DNA of 64,000 bases from Virgibacillus natechei (GCF_026013645.1 NZ_CP110224.1:2728001-2792000), one strand, 5' to 3'. Counted from the stretch's first letter, positions 51,396 through 60,921 are shown. Numbers and translations are program-made. The notes: generated from the letters alone by a model not told the origin.

Positions 51396-51800
51396 TTAGA
51401 TATACAGATTTAGCGTTACGTTGCCTTTAATAACATCTTCACCTTTTTGATTAACAGCTGCTACTTTAAAATGGAGGAACGTCTCACTGGAATCTTGTAA
51501 TACTGCTTTAAGGGTAATAACATCCTCCAGAAAAACCATTCCTGAAAAGCGTATTTGATAATCCTGAATAAACGCTTCTTCTAAATAGGGGGTAAATAGT
51601 TTAGACAAGTTTCCCATCGTCCACATCCCATGGGCAATAATACCTGGAAGCCCTGCATTCTTTGCTTCATCATCAATCGTATGGATAGGATTAAAATCTC
51701 CTGAAGCACCTGCGTATTTAATCAAGTCAATTCTAGATACAGGTTCAAGGGTTATTTCTTCCAGTGCTTCGTTTTGTTTTAATTCAACTAAGCTACTCAT
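51396..51800 (-). CDS. MaoC-like dehydratase subunit (catalytic half)
   Basis: 134 residues, single hot-dog domain with the hydratase motif YAGASGDFNPIHTIDDEAKNAGLPGIIAHGMWTMG (Asp and His) near residues 30-60. Starts in an ATGA overlap with the next gene upstream. The pair looks like a split two-subunit enoyl-CoA hydratase, as in HadAB or steroid ChsH1/ChsH2 systems. Confidence 0.87.
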   Translation of the reverse strand: MSSLVELKQNEALEEITLEPVSRIDLIKYAGASGDFNPIHTIDDEAKNAGLPGIIAHGMWTMGNLSKLFTPYLEEAFIQDYQIRFSGMVFLEDVITLKAVLQDSSETFLHFKVAAVNQKGEDVIKGNVTLNLYI

Positions 51801-52246
51801 CGAATCAATTCCTTTCTTACTGTTTCTGATATGATGACAGTTTGTGATTCTGTAAAGATAGTTTTACCCTCCAGGTCTTCGCCGTATCTTTTTAAAATGA
51901 CAAAGCCAAGTAATCCGTTATTTCCTTCTTTTTCATAGTAATCCATCAGTTCTGTATAACAATAAACCTCTTCTCCCACGAATAGCGGCCGTTCATAATG
52001 ATAGATTTGTTCACCATGAATAAGTCCAATATTAGGAAGATATAACCCTTCAATATCTCCGTAATCAAAGACACGTGGGAAAGTCGGCGGTGCAATATTT
52101 TGACCGTATCTGGTTTGCTTTCCATATTCTTCATTTATAAATATCGGGTGTGGATCCCCAATAGATTCAGCAAACTTTTTTAACATTCCTCTTTCTACTA
52201 TATTCTTTACTTTATTAGACTTATTTCCTATCTGATCTTTATACAT
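51797..52246 (-). CDS. MaoC-like dehydratase subunit (FAS1-like, N-terminal type)
   Basis: 149-residue hot-dog protein matching the N-terminal MaoC_dehydrat_N type: VERGMLKKFAESIGDPHPIFINEEYGKQTRYGQNIAPPTFPRVFDY. It lacks the Asp-x4-His hydratase signature, so it probably binds the CoA while the partner at 51396 catalyses. GGGGAG box, 31 nt after the SDR stop. Confidence 0.87.
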   Translation of the reverse strand: MYKDQIGNKSNKVKNIVERGMLKKFAESIGDPHPIFINEEYGKQTRYGQNIAPPTFPRVFDYGDIEGLYLPNIGLIHGEQIYHYERPLFVGEEVYCYTELMDYYEKEGNNGLLGFVILKRYGEDLEGKTIFTESQTVIISETVRKELIR

Positions 52247-52277
52247 TAATTTAGCTCCCCTTTATCTCAATTTGGGT

Positions 52278-53042
52278 TTAATCTTTTGGTCCACCAGCAA
52301 CATAGATGACTTGGCCATTAACAAATGATGATTTCTCATCTGCAAAAAAAGCAACGGCATTCGCGATATCCACTGGTTTTCCGCTTCTACCAACTGGGAT
52401 CGTTTCGACACTTGCTTTTACCAATTCCTCAAATGGTACACCAATACGTTCTGCTGTTTCTTTCGTCATTTCTGTTTCAATGAATCCAGGTGCAACCGCA
52501 TTTGTTGTAATGCCAAATTTACCGAGTTCAATGGATAACGTTTTGGTTAGACCTTGCAGCCCTGCTTTTGCTGTTGCATAATTAGCTTGGCCTCGATTAC
52601 CAAGAGCTGAAGTCGATGACGTATTAATGATTCGCCCATATTTATTCTTTACCATGTATTGCTGGGCAGCACGGACAGCATTAAATGCCCCTTTTAAATG
52701 AACGTCCATTACTTGGCCCCAGTCACTATCTGTCATCTTAAACAATAAGTTATCTCGAATAACTCCAGCATTATTCACAAGAATGTCCAGTGATCCAAAT
52801 TTGGTCACTACCTCTTTCATCGCTGTCTCCACTTCATCTGATTCCACAACGTTTACTACCTTAGAAAATACGTCATAACCTTGATCCGTTAATTCACTTG
52901 CTGTCTTAACAAGCGCTTCTTCATTAATATCAATAATGGCTACTTTAGCACCTTCTTCAGCTAAAGTTTGAGCTACTCCTTTTCCTATCCCTCGACTTCC
53001 ACCTGTAATAAAAGCTACTCTTCCTTTAAATCGACCTGTCAT
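52278..53042 (-). CDS. SDR-family oxidoreductase (FabG-like)
   Basis: 254-residue SDR: FITGGSRGIGKGVAQTLAEEGAKVAI near residue 9, LVNNAGVIRDNLLFKM near 88, Tyr/Lys in NYATAKAGLQGLTKTLSIELG near 155. Likely the 3-hydroxyacyl-CoA dehydrogenase acting after the split MaoC hydratase; reduction in biosynthesis is less likely in this context. GGGGGAA box. Confidence 0.92.
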   Translation of the reverse strand: MTGRFKGRVAFITGGSRGIGKGVAQTLAEEGAKVAIIDINEEALVKTASELTDQGYDVFSKVVNVVESDEVETAMKEVVTKFGSLDILVNNAGVIRDNLLFKMTDSDWGQVMDVHLKGAFNAVRAAQQYMVKNKYGRIINTSSTSALGNRGQANYATAKAGLQGLTKTLSIELGKFGITTNAVAPGFIETEMTKETAERIGVPFEELVKASVETIPVGRSGKPVDIANAVAFFADEKSSFVNGQVIYVAGGPKD

Positions 53043-53070
53043 GCTTGATTCCCCCCTGCTTCTATATAGT

Positions 53071-54246
53071 TTAAATATACTGGCCTATTTTTACGTTTCC
53101 TTTTAATAGATTTCTGGAAATAATTAATCGCTGAATCTCATCTGTACCATCATAAATCCTCCATAATCTTGCTTCACGGTACCAGCGCTCAATTGGCAAT
53201 TCTTTTGTATACCCCATACCACCATGAATCTGTAGAACCCGGTCTATTACTCTATTTCCCATGTTAGATCCATACAGTTTAGCCATAGATGCCAAATGAC
53301 GATTGTCTTCCCCTTCATCAAGGGTGAACGTAGCATTTAGCACGAGCCATTTAGCTGCTTCTATCTCCACTGCAGAGTCAGCAATTTGCCACTGTATTGC
53401 CTGTCTTTCAGAAATTGGTTTCCCAAATGTCTCACGTTCCTTCGAATAATCGATAGCCATTTGTAGTAAACGTTCCGAAGCACCAACTGCCGTAGCTCCT
53501 ACAACCCATCTAGCAAATCCAATCCACTCCAGTCCAAGTTGATATCCTCCGTGAACCTCTCCCAATATATTTTCTTCAGGTACTCTTACATTATCGAAGA
53601 CTAAGCTAGCTGGACCCCATTCTCCCATTGTGTGAATATACTCTGATTTCCAACCCATACTTCGATCAACAATAAAGCAAGTTACGCCACCACTACCGGT
53701 TTTCTGATGTGTTTCTTTATCTGTTACTGCAATTGCCATAACGAAATCGGCCTCATTCCCACCAGTGATGAATGTCTTCTCTCCATTTAAAACCCACTCA
53801 TTTCCATCTTTAACTGCTGTCATTTGTATATTCCTCGTATCGGATCCTGCACCAGGTTCTGTCATGGCAAAACAGGATTTTTTATCACCATTTATGGTTG
53901 GTATCAAGTACTTTTCTTTTTGTGCATCGTTACCATAATAAAGAATATTATCTGCCGAACCTCCGAAGTCAAAAGGAACAAATGTCTTGGAAACTTCCAT
54001 TAATACAATTGCCAACATTAACTGTCCAAGATCAGCACCTCCGTATTCACTCGGGGTATTAATTCCCCAGAAACCTGCTTCCTTTGCCTTCAATTGAAGT
54101 TCTTCCATTTGTTCTGCTGAAAGACTTGGCCTCCCTTCGCGTTCGTTTCGCAGCACCTCATTTTCAAGTGGAATTAATTCCTTTTCTACAAATTTCCGAA
54201 TCGTCTTTTGGACCATTTTCTGTTCATCATTTAAACGTAAATGCAT
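53071..54246 (-). CDS. Acyl-CoA dehydrogenase
   Basis: 391-residue FAD enzyme. CFAMTEPGAGSDTRNIQMTAV near residue 130, WVLNGEKTFITGGNEADFVMAI near 155, RETFGKPISERQAIQWQIAD near 275, and IYDGTDEIQRLIISRNLL at the end. The last contains D-G-T-D-E-I with the catalytic Glu in the usual C-terminal position. Start ATG 54246 has AGGAG at 8 nt; the upstream GTG at 54255 lies in that box. First gene after the operator/promoter at 54272. Confidence 0.93.
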   Translation of the reverse strand: MHLRLNDEQKMVQKTIRKFVEKELIPLENEVLRNEREGRPSLSAEQMEELQLKAKEAGFWGINTPSEYGGADLGQLMLAIVLMEVSKTFVPFDFGGSADNILYYGNDAQKEKYLIPTINGDKKSCFAMTEPGAGSDTRNIQMTAVKDGNEWVLNGEKTFITGGNEADFVMAIAVTDKETHQKTGSGGVTCFIVDRSMGWKSEYIHTMGEWGPASLVFDNVRVPEENILGEVHGGYQLGLEWIGFARWVVGATAVGASERLLQMAIDYSKERETFGKPISERQAIQWQIADSAVEIEAAKWLVLNATFTLDEGEDNRHLASMAKLYGSNMGNRVIDRVLQIHGGMGYTKELPIERWYREARLWRIYDGTDEIQRLIISRNLLKGNVKIGQYI

Positions 54247-54271
54247 ATTATTCACTCCTGTTTTTATTATT

Positions 54272-54301
54272 CATACTAACTGGTAAGTATGTTTAGTTTA
54301 A
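54272..54301 (-). promoter_or_regulatory. Promoter with 20-bp palindromic operator (acyl-CoA dehydrogenase operon)
   Basis: On the minus strand TTAAAC (54301-54296) and TAGTAT (54278-54273) are spaced 17 nt. The palindrome CATACTAACTGGTAAGTATG (54272-54291) fills the spacer and -10, as for a TetR-type repressor site. Confidence 0.7.
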
Positions 54302-54306
54302 AAAGA

Positions 54307-54371
54307 GAAAAACCCATGAATTAAATATCCCTACTCTATAGCTTATTCAAAGCCAACATGAGTTTTTTTTG
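54307..54371 (-). terminator. Terminator between the Liv-type operon and the dehydrogenase operon
   Basis: AAAAACCCATG pairs with CATGAGTTTTT across a 40-nt loop; U-runs on both sides. It separates the binding-protein gene end (54399) from the next promoter. Confidence 0.5.
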
Positions 54372-54398
54372 TTTTCACATATTTCTATAATTTAATTT

Positions 54399-55631
54399 CT
54401 ATTCATCCAGTGGTATGGAAATTACTTCTCCATCTTCTACAGCACCAGCCTCAAACTTCCATTGCATACTGCCTTCATCATCAATCTCGTGAAGAGGAAG
54501 TACCGATTTCTCTTCTGGAATATTTTCGATACCTTCATTCAAAGCGTCCATAATTGCTTTTCTATCATCAACTGTCCCAGCAACTTTCATCCCTTCCACT
54601 AATGCATGCACACTTTGATACGTAAGAGACGATTCAGATGTCGCGAACTCTTCATCAAACTGCTCCTGATAAGTTTCAACAAACAGATTACTCGCCTCCG
54701 TGTTCTCTTCTTCGATAGGAAGAACACCAATTGATCCATTCAACATATCATAGCCATCCAAAAACCCAGCCATTTCTTCTAATTTTGCTTGATCCATTAT
54801 CATGAATCCACCTTCATAACCCAATTCCTTTGCTTGTTGAATAACAAGTGCAGTTGGTTCAGAAGGGCCGCCTACAAATAGAACATCCGGGTCATTATCT
54901 AAAGCGTTTGTCATAACAGTAAAATAATCCGTATCTTGACTATAATCTATATCGCTTTCATAAACAATTTCTCCACCCTTTTCTTCCCAAACAGGCTCTA
55001 TCGCTTCTGCCCAGTCCATACCGTACTGTGAATTTGTTGGGAGGAGTGCCATTTTACCCCCAAAATTCTCCATCATATAATCGCTAAATGTATCTGGCCA
55101 AACACTGTATTGAGGAGAGATACCCATCAACAACTCATTCCCTTGCTCATACATCCTTGGTTCACTCGTATAGGCCATAATAATAAAATCATCCTGTTCA
55201 TTAAACTCTTGCGCTGCAAAAACTCCTCCACTGTGTGGAATAAGAATCGCAACTGGATCGTCTTCTGAGACCATTCTTGTTATATTTACACCAGCCTCAT
55301 TGGGCAAATATTGGTCGTCAAGTGCAACGAGTTCAACTTTGTGTGTGGTTCCATCTATTTCAAAACCTTCTTCATTAATCTCTTCAACAGCCATTTCCAT
55401 TCCATTTAATACATGTAATCCATATTGGGCTCCTGGACCGCTTAAGGGACCCGTATACCCAATTTTAACAATTTCTTCATCATCAGTTACTTCTGGCGTT
55501 TCAGTTTCAACTGTTTCACTTTCATCCACATCCGGTGAATCACCTGATACATCGTCTTCTAAACAAGCTGTTAAACCAAAAGCCAGTAGTACTAGAATCC
55601 CAAGCAGAAAAATGCTTTTTATTTGCTTCAT
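54399..55631 (-). CDS. LivJ-type substrate-binding lipoprotein (branched-chain amino acid/aromatic acid ABC importer)
   Basis: 410-residue extracellular receptor. Signal with lipobox LTAC near residue 19 (ILVLLAFGLTACLED), an acidic linker of Asp/Glu/Ser/Thr, then the type I periplasmic fold: VKIGYTGPLSGPGAQYGLHVLNGMEMAVEEIN, PNSQYGMDWAEAIEP-type core and SSLTYQSVHALVEGM. Start ATG 55631 chosen (GGGAGG box). Such receptors near catabolic genes often bind aromatic or other carboxylates, not amino acids. Confidence 0.9.
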   Translation of the reverse strand: MKQIKSIFLLGILVLLAFGLTACLEDDVSGDSPDVDESETVETETPEVTDDEEIVKIGYTGPLSGPGAQYGLHVLNGMEMAVEEINEEGFEIDGTTHKVELVALDDQYLPNEAGVNITRMVSEDDPVAILIPHSGGVFAAQEFNEQDDFIIMAYTSEPRMYEQGNELLMGISPQYSVWPDTFSDYMMENFGGKMALLPTNSQYGMDWAEAIEPVWEEKGGEIVYESDIDYSQDTDYFTVMTNALDNDPDVLFVGGPSEPTALVIQQAKELGYEGGFMIMDQAKLEEMAGFLDGYDMLNGSIGVLPIEEENTEASNLFVETYQEQFDEEFATSESSLTYQSVHALVEGMKVAGTVDDRKAIMDALNEGIENIPEEKSVLPLHEIDDEGSMQWKFEAGAVEDGEVISIPLDE

Positions 55632-55726
55632 TTTGGAACCTCCCATTTTTTTATACACTGCTAAATTTCTTCAACATAAACTAGTTTTTTTTAAATACCT
55701 CCTCCTTTAGAATAAGATTCTATTGT

Positions 55727-56446
55727 TTAAGCACCGATATAAGCTTTTCTAATTTCTTCATTATTGAAAAGCTCTTCACTGGTACCTTTGACAACCATTT
55801 GACCATTTTCTATCACATAACCTCTATCTGCAATTTTCAAGGCTGCACTTGCATTTTGTTCCGCTAATAGAACCGTAGTTCCTTCTTGATTAATTTGCTG
55901 AATGATCTCAAACATCTGTTTTACAATCATTGGAGCAAGGCCTAAGGAGGGTTCATCAAGTAATAGCAGCCTCGGTTTAGCCATTAATGATCTACCAATT
56001 GCAAGCATTTGCTGCTGACCACCACTTAACGATCCAGCTAAATTATTCTCTTTATCTTTTAAAATTGGAAACAAATCATAAACATGTTTCATTGATTTCT
56101 GCATTTCCTTTTTTTTGCCCCGTTGAACAAATCCCCCCATTTGTAAATTGTCATTAACAGACATCCTTGGGAACAGTTTTCTCCCTTCAGGGCATTGTAC
56201 GATACCATATTTTACTAATTTATCTGGTGAAAACCCATTAACTTTATTATCATGAAAATGTATTTCTCCTTTAGCTGGTTTGTTTAGACCACTAATAGCA
56301 CGAAATAAAGTACTTTTCCCCGCACCATTTGCCCCTAGTAAAACAACTAATTCTCCTTGACTTACTTCTAAATTAATCCCTTTTAAAGCAGTAAAATCTC
56401 CATATTTAACTGCTAATTCAGATGCCTTAAGCGTTAGCTGGCTCAT
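55727..56446 (-). CDS. livF: LivF-type ABC ATP-binding protein
   Basis: 239-residue ATPase: Walker A LLGANGAGKST near residue 35, YVPEG-like QCPEGRKLFPRMSV near 85 (LivF hallmark), signature LSGGQQQM, Walker B LLLDEPSLGLAP, and LLAEQNASAALKIADRGYVIENG. The open frame reaches 56479, but the ATG at 56446 (MSQLTLKASE) has GGAG boxes upstream; it overlaps livG by 20 nt. Confidence 0.93.
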   Translation of the reverse strand: MSQLTLKASELAVKYGDFTALKGINLEVSQGELVVLLGANGAGKSTLFRAISGLNKPAKGEIHFHDNKVNGFSPDKLVKYGIVQCPEGRKLFPRMSVNDNLQMGGFVQRGKKKEMQKSMKHVYDLFPILKDKENNLAGSLSGGQQQMLAIGRSLMAKPRLLLLDEPSLGLAPMIVKQMFEIIQQINQEGTTVLLAEQNASAALKIADRGYVIENGQMVVKGTSEELFNNEEIRKAYIGA

Positions 56447-57203
56447 TCTCCTCACTCCCCAAATATGCTTCAATAACAACCTGGTTATGCTGTATTTCCT
56501 CTGGTGTTCCTTCTGCTATTCTTTTCCCTTGATTCAATACCATGATTCTATCTGCTAGTGACATAATCATCGACATTTTATGTTCTATTAAACATACAGT
56601 AATCCCACTCTTTGCTATTTTTTTAATCAAATAAGCAAGTCCATCCGTCTCATCTGGATTAACCCCAGCTGCTGGTTCATCCAACAGCACAAGCTTAGGA
56701 TTCGTAGCTAGCGCCAAAGCAAAAGCAACTCTTTTTCTTTGTTCTTGGGTAATACTACCAATTGGCGCATCTGCAAGATGTGACAATTCAATAAATTCCA
56801 ATGATTCATAAGCTTTCTGAATGCTTTCTTCTTCCTCTCTTTGTTCACGCTTGGTACGCAATATTGCATCCCAAAGACCCGATTTTGTTCTCAATCGATT
56901 TCCTATAATAACATTGTCCATGACGGTCGCATCTTCAAACAGATTGGTTGTTTGAAACGTTCTTGCTATTCCTAGCTTGGCAACTTTATTAGGCTGCATC
57001 TTTTCTATGCTTTCTCCTTTATAAGAAATATTTCCAGAGGTAGAAGGATGGAAGCCGCTTATCAGATTAAAAAATGTGGATTTACCCGCTCCATTTGGAC
57101 CAATAATTGCTTGGATATCCCCTTCCTTCACATCAAGGTCAACATTATCAACTGCCGTTAGTCCTCCAAACGCTTTTGTTAACTGTTCAACTTTTAAAAC
57201 CAT
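56427..57203 (-). CDS. livG: LivG-type ABC ATP-binding protein
   Basis: 258-residue ATPase with Walker A IIGPNGAGKSTFFN near residue 33, GIARTFQTTNLFEDATVMDNV near 82 (LivG hallmark), a signature region SITQEQRKR replacing the usual LSGGQ, Walker B LVLLDEPAAGVNPDE, and CLIEHKMSMIMSLADRI. The degenerate ABC signature is frequent in LivG. TAATG overlap with livM. Confidence 0.93.
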   Translation of the reverse strand: MVLKVEQLTKAFGGLTAVDNVDLDVKEGDIQAIIGPNGAGKSTFFNLISGFHPSTSGNISYKGESIEKMQPNKVAKLGIARTFQTTNLFEDATVMDNVIIGNRLRTKSGLWDAILRTKREQREEEESIQKAYESLEFIELSHLADAPIGSITQEQRKRVAFALALATNPKLVLLDEPAAGVNPDETDGLAYLIKKIAKSGITVCLIEHKMSMIMSLADRIMVLNQGKRIAEGTPEEIQHNQVVIEAYLGSEENEPANA

Positions 57204-58207
57204 TAACTGACCTCCTCTATATCGTTACCCTTTTCCTGAGCAGCGCCACCTTTTGTTTTTTTTCTTTTTAACTTATTAATAAGTTTATTTACCCCTCCTA
57301 CGATACCTTTAGGATAAAATATTACGATTAAAAGTAAGATGGGACCGAATAAAAGCATTCGGTATTCTTGTAAAAACTGTAAATATTGCGTTAATGATAC
57401 AAGCAATAATGTACCAACAACTGGCCCTGACAATGTCCCAATACCTCCAATGACTAAGTAGGTCAGCATTTCGAATCCTAGAAAAAGCGTACTAACTTCC
57501 GGTCCAATAAATCGGACAAAAGATGCATACAGTGCCCCTGATAATGCTGCAAAAAAACATGAAATCGCAAAAGCTAATAGTTGATTTTTCTTAGTTGAAA
57601 TTCCAATCGTCATTGCAAGTTCCTCACTGTTACGAATAGCTATAAATGTCCTACCTAGGAGGGAATGGACGATACGTTTCGTAATAAAAATGGTCAGTAC
57701 TAGAAAAAATAACAAAAGATAATATTGGGATGTCAAACTATCAAAAGTGATTGGTCCAATAGGTGAGGGTGTCGGAATTCCAACCAAACCTCGAACTCCA
57801 CCAGTAAGACTGTCCCATTTATCAATAATGAGATAAATGATAAATCCTACACACATCGTATAAATGGCAAAGTAATGTCCATTTGTTCGAAGGGAAATTA
57901 ACCCAACTAATATCCCTAAGATGACTGCCATAACACAAGCTGCAACTAGAGCTGGCCAAAAATTCCAGCCGGCAGTTACTGTTAAGAGACCAAGTGCATA
58001 AGCTCCAAAAGCAAAAAAACCGATATGCGCAAGTGACAACTTCCCCGTATAGCCTGTAAGGATATTGATCCCATATACACTAATTGACCAGATACAGACT
58101 AAGGATAAAACGTGTAAAATATAATCATTTGGTACTAAAAACGGTAATAGGAGAGCGATTCCAAGAATAAACAATACACCATTTCTGTTAGTGAAAATTT
58201 TTGCCAT
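57203..58207 (-). CDS. livM: LivM-type ABC permease
   Basis: 334-residue membrane protein with about ten helices: INILTGYTGKLSLAHIGFFAFGAYA near residue 45 and RNSEELAMTIGISTKKNQLLAFAISCFFAALSGALYA near 190, both LivM signatures; GGIGTLSGPVVGTLLL near 255. A basic tail follows. TAATG overlaps at both ends show tight coupling with livH and livG. Confidence 0.93.
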   Translation of the reverse strand: MAKIFTNRNGVLFILGIALLLPFLVPNDYILHVLSLVCIWSISVYGINILTGYTGKLSLAHIGFFAFGAYALGLLTVTAGWNFWPALVAACVMAVILGILVGLISLRTNGHYFAIYTMCVGFIIYLIIDKWDSLTGGVRGLVGIPTPSPIGPITFDSLTSQYYLLLFFLVLTIFITKRIVHSLLGRTFIAIRNSEELAMTIGISTKKNQLLAFAISCFFAALSGALYASFVRFIGPEVSTLFLGFEMLTYLVIGGIGTLSGPVVGTLLLVSLTQYLQFLQEYRMLLFGPILLLIVIFYPKGIVGGVNKLINKLKRKKTKGGAAQEKGNDIEEVS

Positions 58208-59070
58208 TAGTGTACCCTCCCTGGAAATAATCCTGTTGGTTTAAAAGTCAAAATAATTACAAGCAACGCAAAAGCGATGACATCTCTATAATCCCCTGAA
58301 ATATAAGTTGCCCCAAAACTTTCTACTATGCCAAGCATATAACCTGCCACAATTGCTCCTGGGATACTACCCATGCCTCCAATAATAATAATTACAAACG
58401 CTTTCATAATTACCAATTCTCCCATATCAGGGAAGACCAAATTGATTGGCGAAGATAACGTTGCAGCAGCTGCAGCTAATGCACCTGCTATGGCAAAAGT
58501 CATCATTGCTACCATATTTGCATTTATTCCTACCAAATAGGCACCTTCCCTATTTTGAGCCATTGCGATAATTGCTGAACCAATCATAGTCTTTGTAAGG
58601 AAAAGATGTAGCAGAAGCATAATAACCATCGATGCCAAGATGACAATTAAGCGTTGTTGTGTAAAGGTAACCCCGAAAATAGTTATGGCATCCCCATATG
58701 GACTGGCCATTTGCTGAAATCTAGGCCCCCATACCACTTCGGCAAAAGCCACCAAAAATAACAAAATACCGATTGCCCCCATCATTTGATGAAGAGGTTG
58801 CGCATTGCGAAGCGGATGAAATACCAACCGCTCGGATAAAACGGATAGCAAAGCAATTATTACCATGGAAATAATTAATGCTATCCAATAAGGTGCGCCT
58901 AACAATACCATGGCAGTCAGTGTTACATATGCCCCAATCATATAAAAGGCTCCATGAGCAAAATTAGGGATATGCAGAATACCGAAAACCATTGTTAATC
59001 CTAAAGCAACTAAACTATAAACGCTTCCATTGGAGAGTCCGTTTAACAATTGCTGGAAAAATAAGTCCAT
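58207..59070 (-). CDS. livH: LivH-type ABC permease
   Basis: 287-residue permease, about eight helices: LNGLSNGSVYSLVALGLTMVFGILHIPNFAHGAFYMIGAY at the N-terminus and MAQNREGAYLVGINANMVAMMTFAIAGALAAAAATL near 165; IIIGGMGSIPGAIVAGYMLGIVES near 220. Pairs with LivM to form the channel. GGGAGGAAG box; 36 nt after the SDR gene. Confidence 0.93.
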   Translation of the reverse strand: MDLFFQQLLNGLSNGSVYSLVALGLTMVFGILHIPNFAHGAFYMIGAYVTLTAMVLLGAPYWIALIISMVIIALLSVLSERLVFHPLRNAQPLHQMMGAIGILLFLVAFAEVVWGPRFQQMASPYGDAITIFGVTFTQQRLIVILASMVIMLLLHLFLTKTMIGSAIIAMAQNREGAYLVGINANMVAMMTFAIAGALAAAAATLSSPINLVFPDMGELVIMKAFVIIIIGGMGSIPGAIVAGYMLGIVESFGATYISGDYRDVIAFALLVIILTFKPTGLFPGRVH

Positions 59071-59106
59071 TGTCTTCCTCCCTCATTTTAAATTTTTTAC
59101 TCTCTT

Positions 59107-59850
59107 TTAAATATTCATCGTTCCACCATCAACTACAAGTGTTTCGCCGGTAATAAAAGAGGCTTCATTTGATGCAAGAAACAAAACTGCATTAGCAATT
59201 TCTACTGGTTTCCCAATTCTCTTTAATGCATTAGCAGTAGATAATACCGGCCATTTTTCTGTTTTCTTCCACTCTCCTACCATATTTGTATCAATAATTC
59301 CTGGGGCAATGGCATTCACACGAATATTTTTCCTTCCAAATTCTGTTGCTGCTGTCTTAGATAGAGTTATGACACTACTCTTCGAAGCCGAGTAAGCAGA
59401 AACAAGTTTTTGTCCCTTGATTCCGGCTATACTTGCGGTATTAATAATACTGCTCCCCGCCTCCATCTGTGGAATAGCAAATTTCATACCTAGGAACACA
59501 CCATTAAGGTTTACATCTATTACTTTTTGCCATTCCTCCAATGAAACATCAGGTATTTTCTTTTCAGTGCTATCAACACCAGCATTATTGAATAAGATAT
59601 CAAGACGACCAAAAGTATCCATTGTCCTTTCTATCATTTTCTCAACATCTTCAGGATTACTCATATCAGTGCGAATAAATTCGACTTCACCTCCCGTTTC
59701 CCTAATTAAGTTTACTGTTTTCAGACCCGCTTCTTCACCAATATCTGATATCATAACGCGGGCACCTTCTTCAATAAATCGCAAAGCCGTGGCTCTACCG
59801 ATGTCGCCTCCACCACCCGTTATAATGGCGACTTTATTTTTTAATCGCAT
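59107..59850 (-). CDS. SDR-family oxidoreductase
   Basis: 247-residue SDR: AIITGGGGDIGRATALRFIEEGARVMISD near residue 8, LFNNAGVDSTEKKIPDVS near 85, YSASKSSVITLSKTAATEFGRKNIRVN near 150, and ETLVVDGGTMNI at the end. Probably an NAD-dependent dehydrogenase of a hydroxy intermediate, unlike the FabG-like protein at 52278. First of the genes directly joined to the Liv-type importer. Confidence 0.9.
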   Translation of the reverse strand: MRLKNKVAIITGGGGDIGRATALRFIEEGARVMISDIGEEAGLKTVNLIRETGGEVEFIRTDMSNPEDVEKMIERTMDTFGRLDILFNNAGVDSTEKKIPDVSLEEWQKVIDVNLNGVFLGMKFAIPQMEAGSSIINTASIAGIKGQKLVSAYSASKSSVITLSKTAATEFGRKNIRVNAIAPGIIDTNMVGEWKKTEKWPVLSTANALKRIGKPVEIANAVLFLASNEASFITGETLVVDGGTMNI

Positions 59851-59940
59851 TCAATTCACTCATTTCTTTTGCGTTTTTGAACATAACTACTAATCTTCTA
59901 TAGATTGTTTACTAGGCTCTATTATTTCCTAGTAGAAACA

Positions 59941-60921
59941 TCAAGGTTTAGCTATCAATTTACCATATGTTTTACGATCTCCTAAAACTTCCAAGGCACT
60001 AGGCACATCCTTAAAATCATACTCTCGATAAATCAAAGGAAGAATAGCTTTCTCTTCATAAAGCCGCATTAAATCATGATGAATTTCCCTTACCTTTTCT
60101 GGGTTTTTCTTAGCGAACAGCCCCCAATGAACACCTACGATCGAGTAATTTTTAATTAATGCGTGATTGACGGGAGCGTCTGGAATACGTCCACCTGCAA
60201 AACCAATAACCAAAATACGACCATCAAAAGCAATACATTTACGAGATCGATCAAATATATCTGCACCTACTGGATCATAAATGACATCTGCTCCACGTCC
60301 TCCCGTTTCCTTCTTCACAATTTCTACAAAATCCTGAGACCTGTAGTCTATTGCAATATCAGCTCCAAGTTCTTTACATATCTGCACTTTTTCCGGCCCT
60401 CCAGCTGTTGCAATAACTTTTGCCCCTTTTGCTTTCCCTAGCTGAATAGCTGCTGAACCAACTCCACCGGCTCCCGCATGAACTAATAGAACTTCCCCTT
60501 TCTGCAGGTTACTTCTGTGATACAATGCATAATAAGATGTTTGATAAGTTATAAACATTCCCGCCGCTTCACTTGCAGACATCGTATCTGAAATAACATA
60601 AACAGAATGCTCGGGGACAGATACCCATTCTGATAATCCTCCTTCAGGAAGTCCGGGTGTTGCAATGACTCGTTGCCCTTCTTTTAACTGAGCCCCCTCA
60701 CCTGTTTCTCGAATAATCCCACAAACTTCTGATCCTGGTGTAAAAGGGATAGAAGGCTTCTCCTGATATTTCCCTTGACAAAGTAATATATCAAAGAAAT
60801 TAAGTGAAGAGGCTTCCACCTCAATTAAGACGTTACCTGCCTCTACAAAAGGAAGGGGAGTATCTTGTAATTCCAATACATCACTTGGCTCTCCCAGTTC
60901 TGTAACTTTCCAACTTTGCAT
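59941..60921 (-). CDS. NADPH:quinone oxidoreductase-like MDR protein
   Basis: 326-residue zinc-free MDR enzyme: SSLNFFDILLCQGKYQEKPSIPFTPGSEVCGII near residue 35, LVHAGAGGVGSAAIQLGKAKGAKVIATAGG near 143, YDPVGADIFDRSRKCIAFDGRILVIGFAGG near 215. No Cys zinc ligands. Reduces a quinone, enone or enoyl-CoA with NADPH. AGGAGG box. A hairpin TACTAGG/CCTAGTA (59909-59934) follows the stop. A candidate operator lies upstream at 60980. Confidence 0.9.
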   Translation of the reverse strand: MQSWKVTELGEPSDVLELQDTPLPFVEAGNVLIEVEASSLNFFDILLCQGKYQEKPSIPFTPGSEVCGIIRETGEGAQLKEGQRVIATPGLPEGGLSEWVSVPEHSVYVISDTMSASEAAGMFITYQTSYYALYHRSNLQKGEVLLVHAGAGGVGSAAIQLGKAKGAKVIATAGGPEKVQICKELGADIAIDYRSQDFVEIVKKETGGRGADVIYDPVGADIFDRSRKCIAFDGRILVIGFAGGRIPDAPVNHALIKNYSIVGVHWGLFAKKNPEKVREIHHDLMRLYEEKAILPLIYREYDFKDVPSALEVLGDRKTYGKLIAKP

